Positions 61,891 through 62,000 of a stretch of DNA of 62,000 bases are shown one piece after another (positions within the stretch are counted from its first letter, which is position 1; each line of letters begins with the position of its first letter). Under the pieces are notes generated by a model. That model made no database searches, had not been told where the DNA came from, and was given only the letters and a program-made list of their open reading frames with translations. The position numbers and the translations under genes were made by a program. This stretch comes from Chrysomallon squamiferum (taxonomy: Eukaryota > Mollusca > Gastropoda > Neomphalida > Peltospiridae): NCBI GenBank assembly GCA_012295275.1, contig CM022672.1, forward strand, positions 6,741,443 to 6,803,442, read 5' to 3'.

Positions 61891-61940
<50 letters not shown>
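61881..61940. repeat. (TG)n microsatellite
   Basis: About 60 bp of GT, preceded by TATG-type repeats from 61845. Confidence 0.96.
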
Positions 61941-61946
<6 letters not shown>

Positions 61947-62000
61947 AACATATGCACACACCCAAATTCATTTTTTTTCTCTCTGTCTTAGCCATGTGAC

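Larger units (their letters stand above)
61099..62000 (-). other. SLC44-like 5' intron (runs off the window)
   Basis: No upstream SLC44 exon was found. It holds AAC/AAT sequence near 61130-61160, the 38-bp minisatellite and a TG tract. It is otherwise A+T-rich filler. Confidence 0.7.

Overview
This is a eukaryotic nuclear window. Every convincing gene is split by GT-AG introns. The DNA is strongly A+T-rich and crowded with dinucleotide, trinucleotide and tetranucleotide repeats. Three degenerate tRNA-derived SINE heads and several minisatellites are also present. The gene families and repeat load fit a lophotrochozoan animal, most likely a mollusc and plausibly a cephalopod; that placement is inference, because no species-diagnostic sequence could be checked.

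Layout. (1) 1-33960, plus strand: a complete four-exon gene for a 138-residue fatty-acid/lipid-binding protein of the FABP (iLBP) family. Its coding sequence is only 417 nt, but its first intron is about 30.6 kb. That intron holds long GA/CT, CA/TG and CATA tracts, 57-bp and 44-bp minisatellites, SINE remnants, two C+G-rich islets with promoter-factor motifs, and two short coding-like segments not assigned to any gene. (2) 33961-36518: convergent intergenic DNA. (3) 36519-39310, minus strand: the last five exons (232 residues) of a gene I cannot name. Its C-terminal region resembles the end of a GH36/raffinose-synthase-type glycosidase barrel plus beta domain, as weakly supported inference. 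(4) 39605-44979: a tandem satellite with a 374-bp monomer (14 complete units plus one cut unit), ending directly in a 200-N gap (44980-45179). (5) 45709-61098, minus strand: 18 in-frame exons (590 residues) of an SLC44 choline-transporter-like protein. Its first exon(s) lie beyond the right edge, and its last exons are absent.

The most important structural point is at the gap. The SLC44 gene loses its 3' exons and the next minus-strand gene loses its 5' exons at the same satellite/gap junction, so the nominal 200-N gap probably stands for a large piece of missing sequence. The three genes do not form an evident pathway; lipid binding and choline transport are both membrane-lipid related, but nothing here links them. 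I found no new multi-gene system. The best candidates for something undescribed are the 374-bp satellite (hairpins and paired CACGTG sites in nearly every monomer) and the unnamed minus-strand gene.
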